Below, in pieces: positions 5,738 to 5,965 of a DNA stretch of 5,965 bases. The DNA comes from Chloroflexota bacterium (GTDB lineage: Bacteria > Chloroflexota > Dehalococcoidia > SM23-28-2): positions 1 through 5,965 of the forward strand of contig JAUYDU010000333.1 of assembly GCA_030691665.1 (NCBI GenBank), written 5' to 3'. Each line of letters starts with the position of its first letter. Positions within the stretch are counted from its first letter, which is position 1. Under the pieces are notes generated by a model that worked only from the letters and a program-made list of their open reading frames with translations, did not search any database and was not told the DNA's origin. The translations under genes were made by a program, and so were the position numbers.

Positions 5738-5965
5738 TCACTCCTCCTTGGAGACGGAGAACCCATACTTCTCCAGTATCGCCCGCCCCTGGGGGCCGGT
5801 CAGCAAGACGATGAAGCGGCGGGCCAGGTCCTCGTGCTTCGTGGCTGCGACCACCGCCAGGGCCTGGCGGATGGGCTGGTGCAGGCTGGCATCGACCAGC
5901 ACGTAGGTCACGTCGGGGGCAGCGACGGCCAGGGAAAGGGCCACGAAGCCGGCCTCGGCGTTGGC
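5738..5965 (-). CDS. modA: Molybdate-binding periplasmic protein ModA, C-terminal part (cut by window edge)
   Basis: The frame runs unbroken from the window edge to TGA at 5740-5738, giving 75 residues. A start placed at 5944 would only be an internal GTG (Val); ANAEAGF precedes it in frame, so the gene continues beyond the window. This is the last third of the ModA solute-binding protein, which captures molybdate outside the membrane and hands it to ModB. The family features seen are NAEAGFVALS, then LHQPIRQALAVV, and the C-terminal ARRFIVLLTGPQGRAILEKYGFSV. The GFVALS form, with Ala where many ModA have Tyr (GxVYxSD), belongs to a known ModA subgroup as I recall it. Its position ahead of modB and modC fits. 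Tungstate binding cannot be excluded. Confidence 0.9.
   Translation of the reverse strand, partial: ANAEAGFVALSLAVAAPDVTYVLVDASLHQPIRQALAVVAATKHEDLARRFIVLLTGPQGRAILEKYGFSVSKEE
5743..5748 (-). promoter_or_regulatory. Ribosome-binding site of modB within the end of modA
   Basis: On the minus strand AGGAGG (5748-5743, within AAGGAGGAG) lies 8 nt before the modB ATG at 5734. It is made from the last sense codons of modA (Lys-Glu-Glu), so ribosomes finishing modA pass over it. This supports the modB start and translational coupling. Confidence 0.8.

Noticed and set aside
3862..5965. Possible site for a ModE repressor or a molybdenum-cofactor riboswitch
   Set aside because: The upstream region of modA, where such control would sit, lies outside the window. 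Nothing of the kind is seen within modB, modC or their spacer.

Overview
This window is GC-rich, with codon third positions mostly G or C. It carries the parts of two ABC importers arranged tail to tail. The likely source is an uncultured-type Chloroflexota (Dehalococcoidia-like) or another high-GC environmental bacterium. That inference rests on the Ala-rich lipoprotein signal ending in Cys followed by four Glu, and on short repeats (CCTTCGACAGGCTCA-type, encoding ALSLSKG) that I associate with such genomes. It is weak and not proven by the window.

Plus strand, 1-3865: the last 14 codons of an unidentified gene (1-45) are followed by a 150-bp gap with weak terminator-like and promoter-like sequences. 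Then comes an oligopeptide/dipeptide uptake operon: a lipoprotein solute-binding protein (oppA-like, 196-1887), a strong 15-bp hairpin in the gap (1913-1947), and two inner-membrane permeases, oppB-like (1992-2915) and oppC-like (2924-3865). No OppD or OppF ATPase follows; the operon ends against a convergent gene.

Minus strand, 5965-3862: a molybdate (or tungstate) importer in the order modA (C-terminal 75 residues only, cut by the window edge), modB (5734-5066) and modC (4983-3862). modA and modB are separated by 3 bp, and the modB ribosome-binding site lies inside the end of modA. modB and modC are separated by an 82-bp repeat-rich spacer that also carries the modC ribosome-binding site. 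modC has an in-frame repeat inside its C-terminal TOBE region.

The two operons meet at a single CTAG in which both stop codons lie, so there is no intergenic space for a terminator. I see no RNA gene, CRISPR array, transposase or phage gene. The genes are ordinary transporters. The points worth a second look are the repeats in and before modC, the oppA-oppB hairpin, the missing Opp ATPases and the overlapping convergent stops. I found no convincing new biological system.
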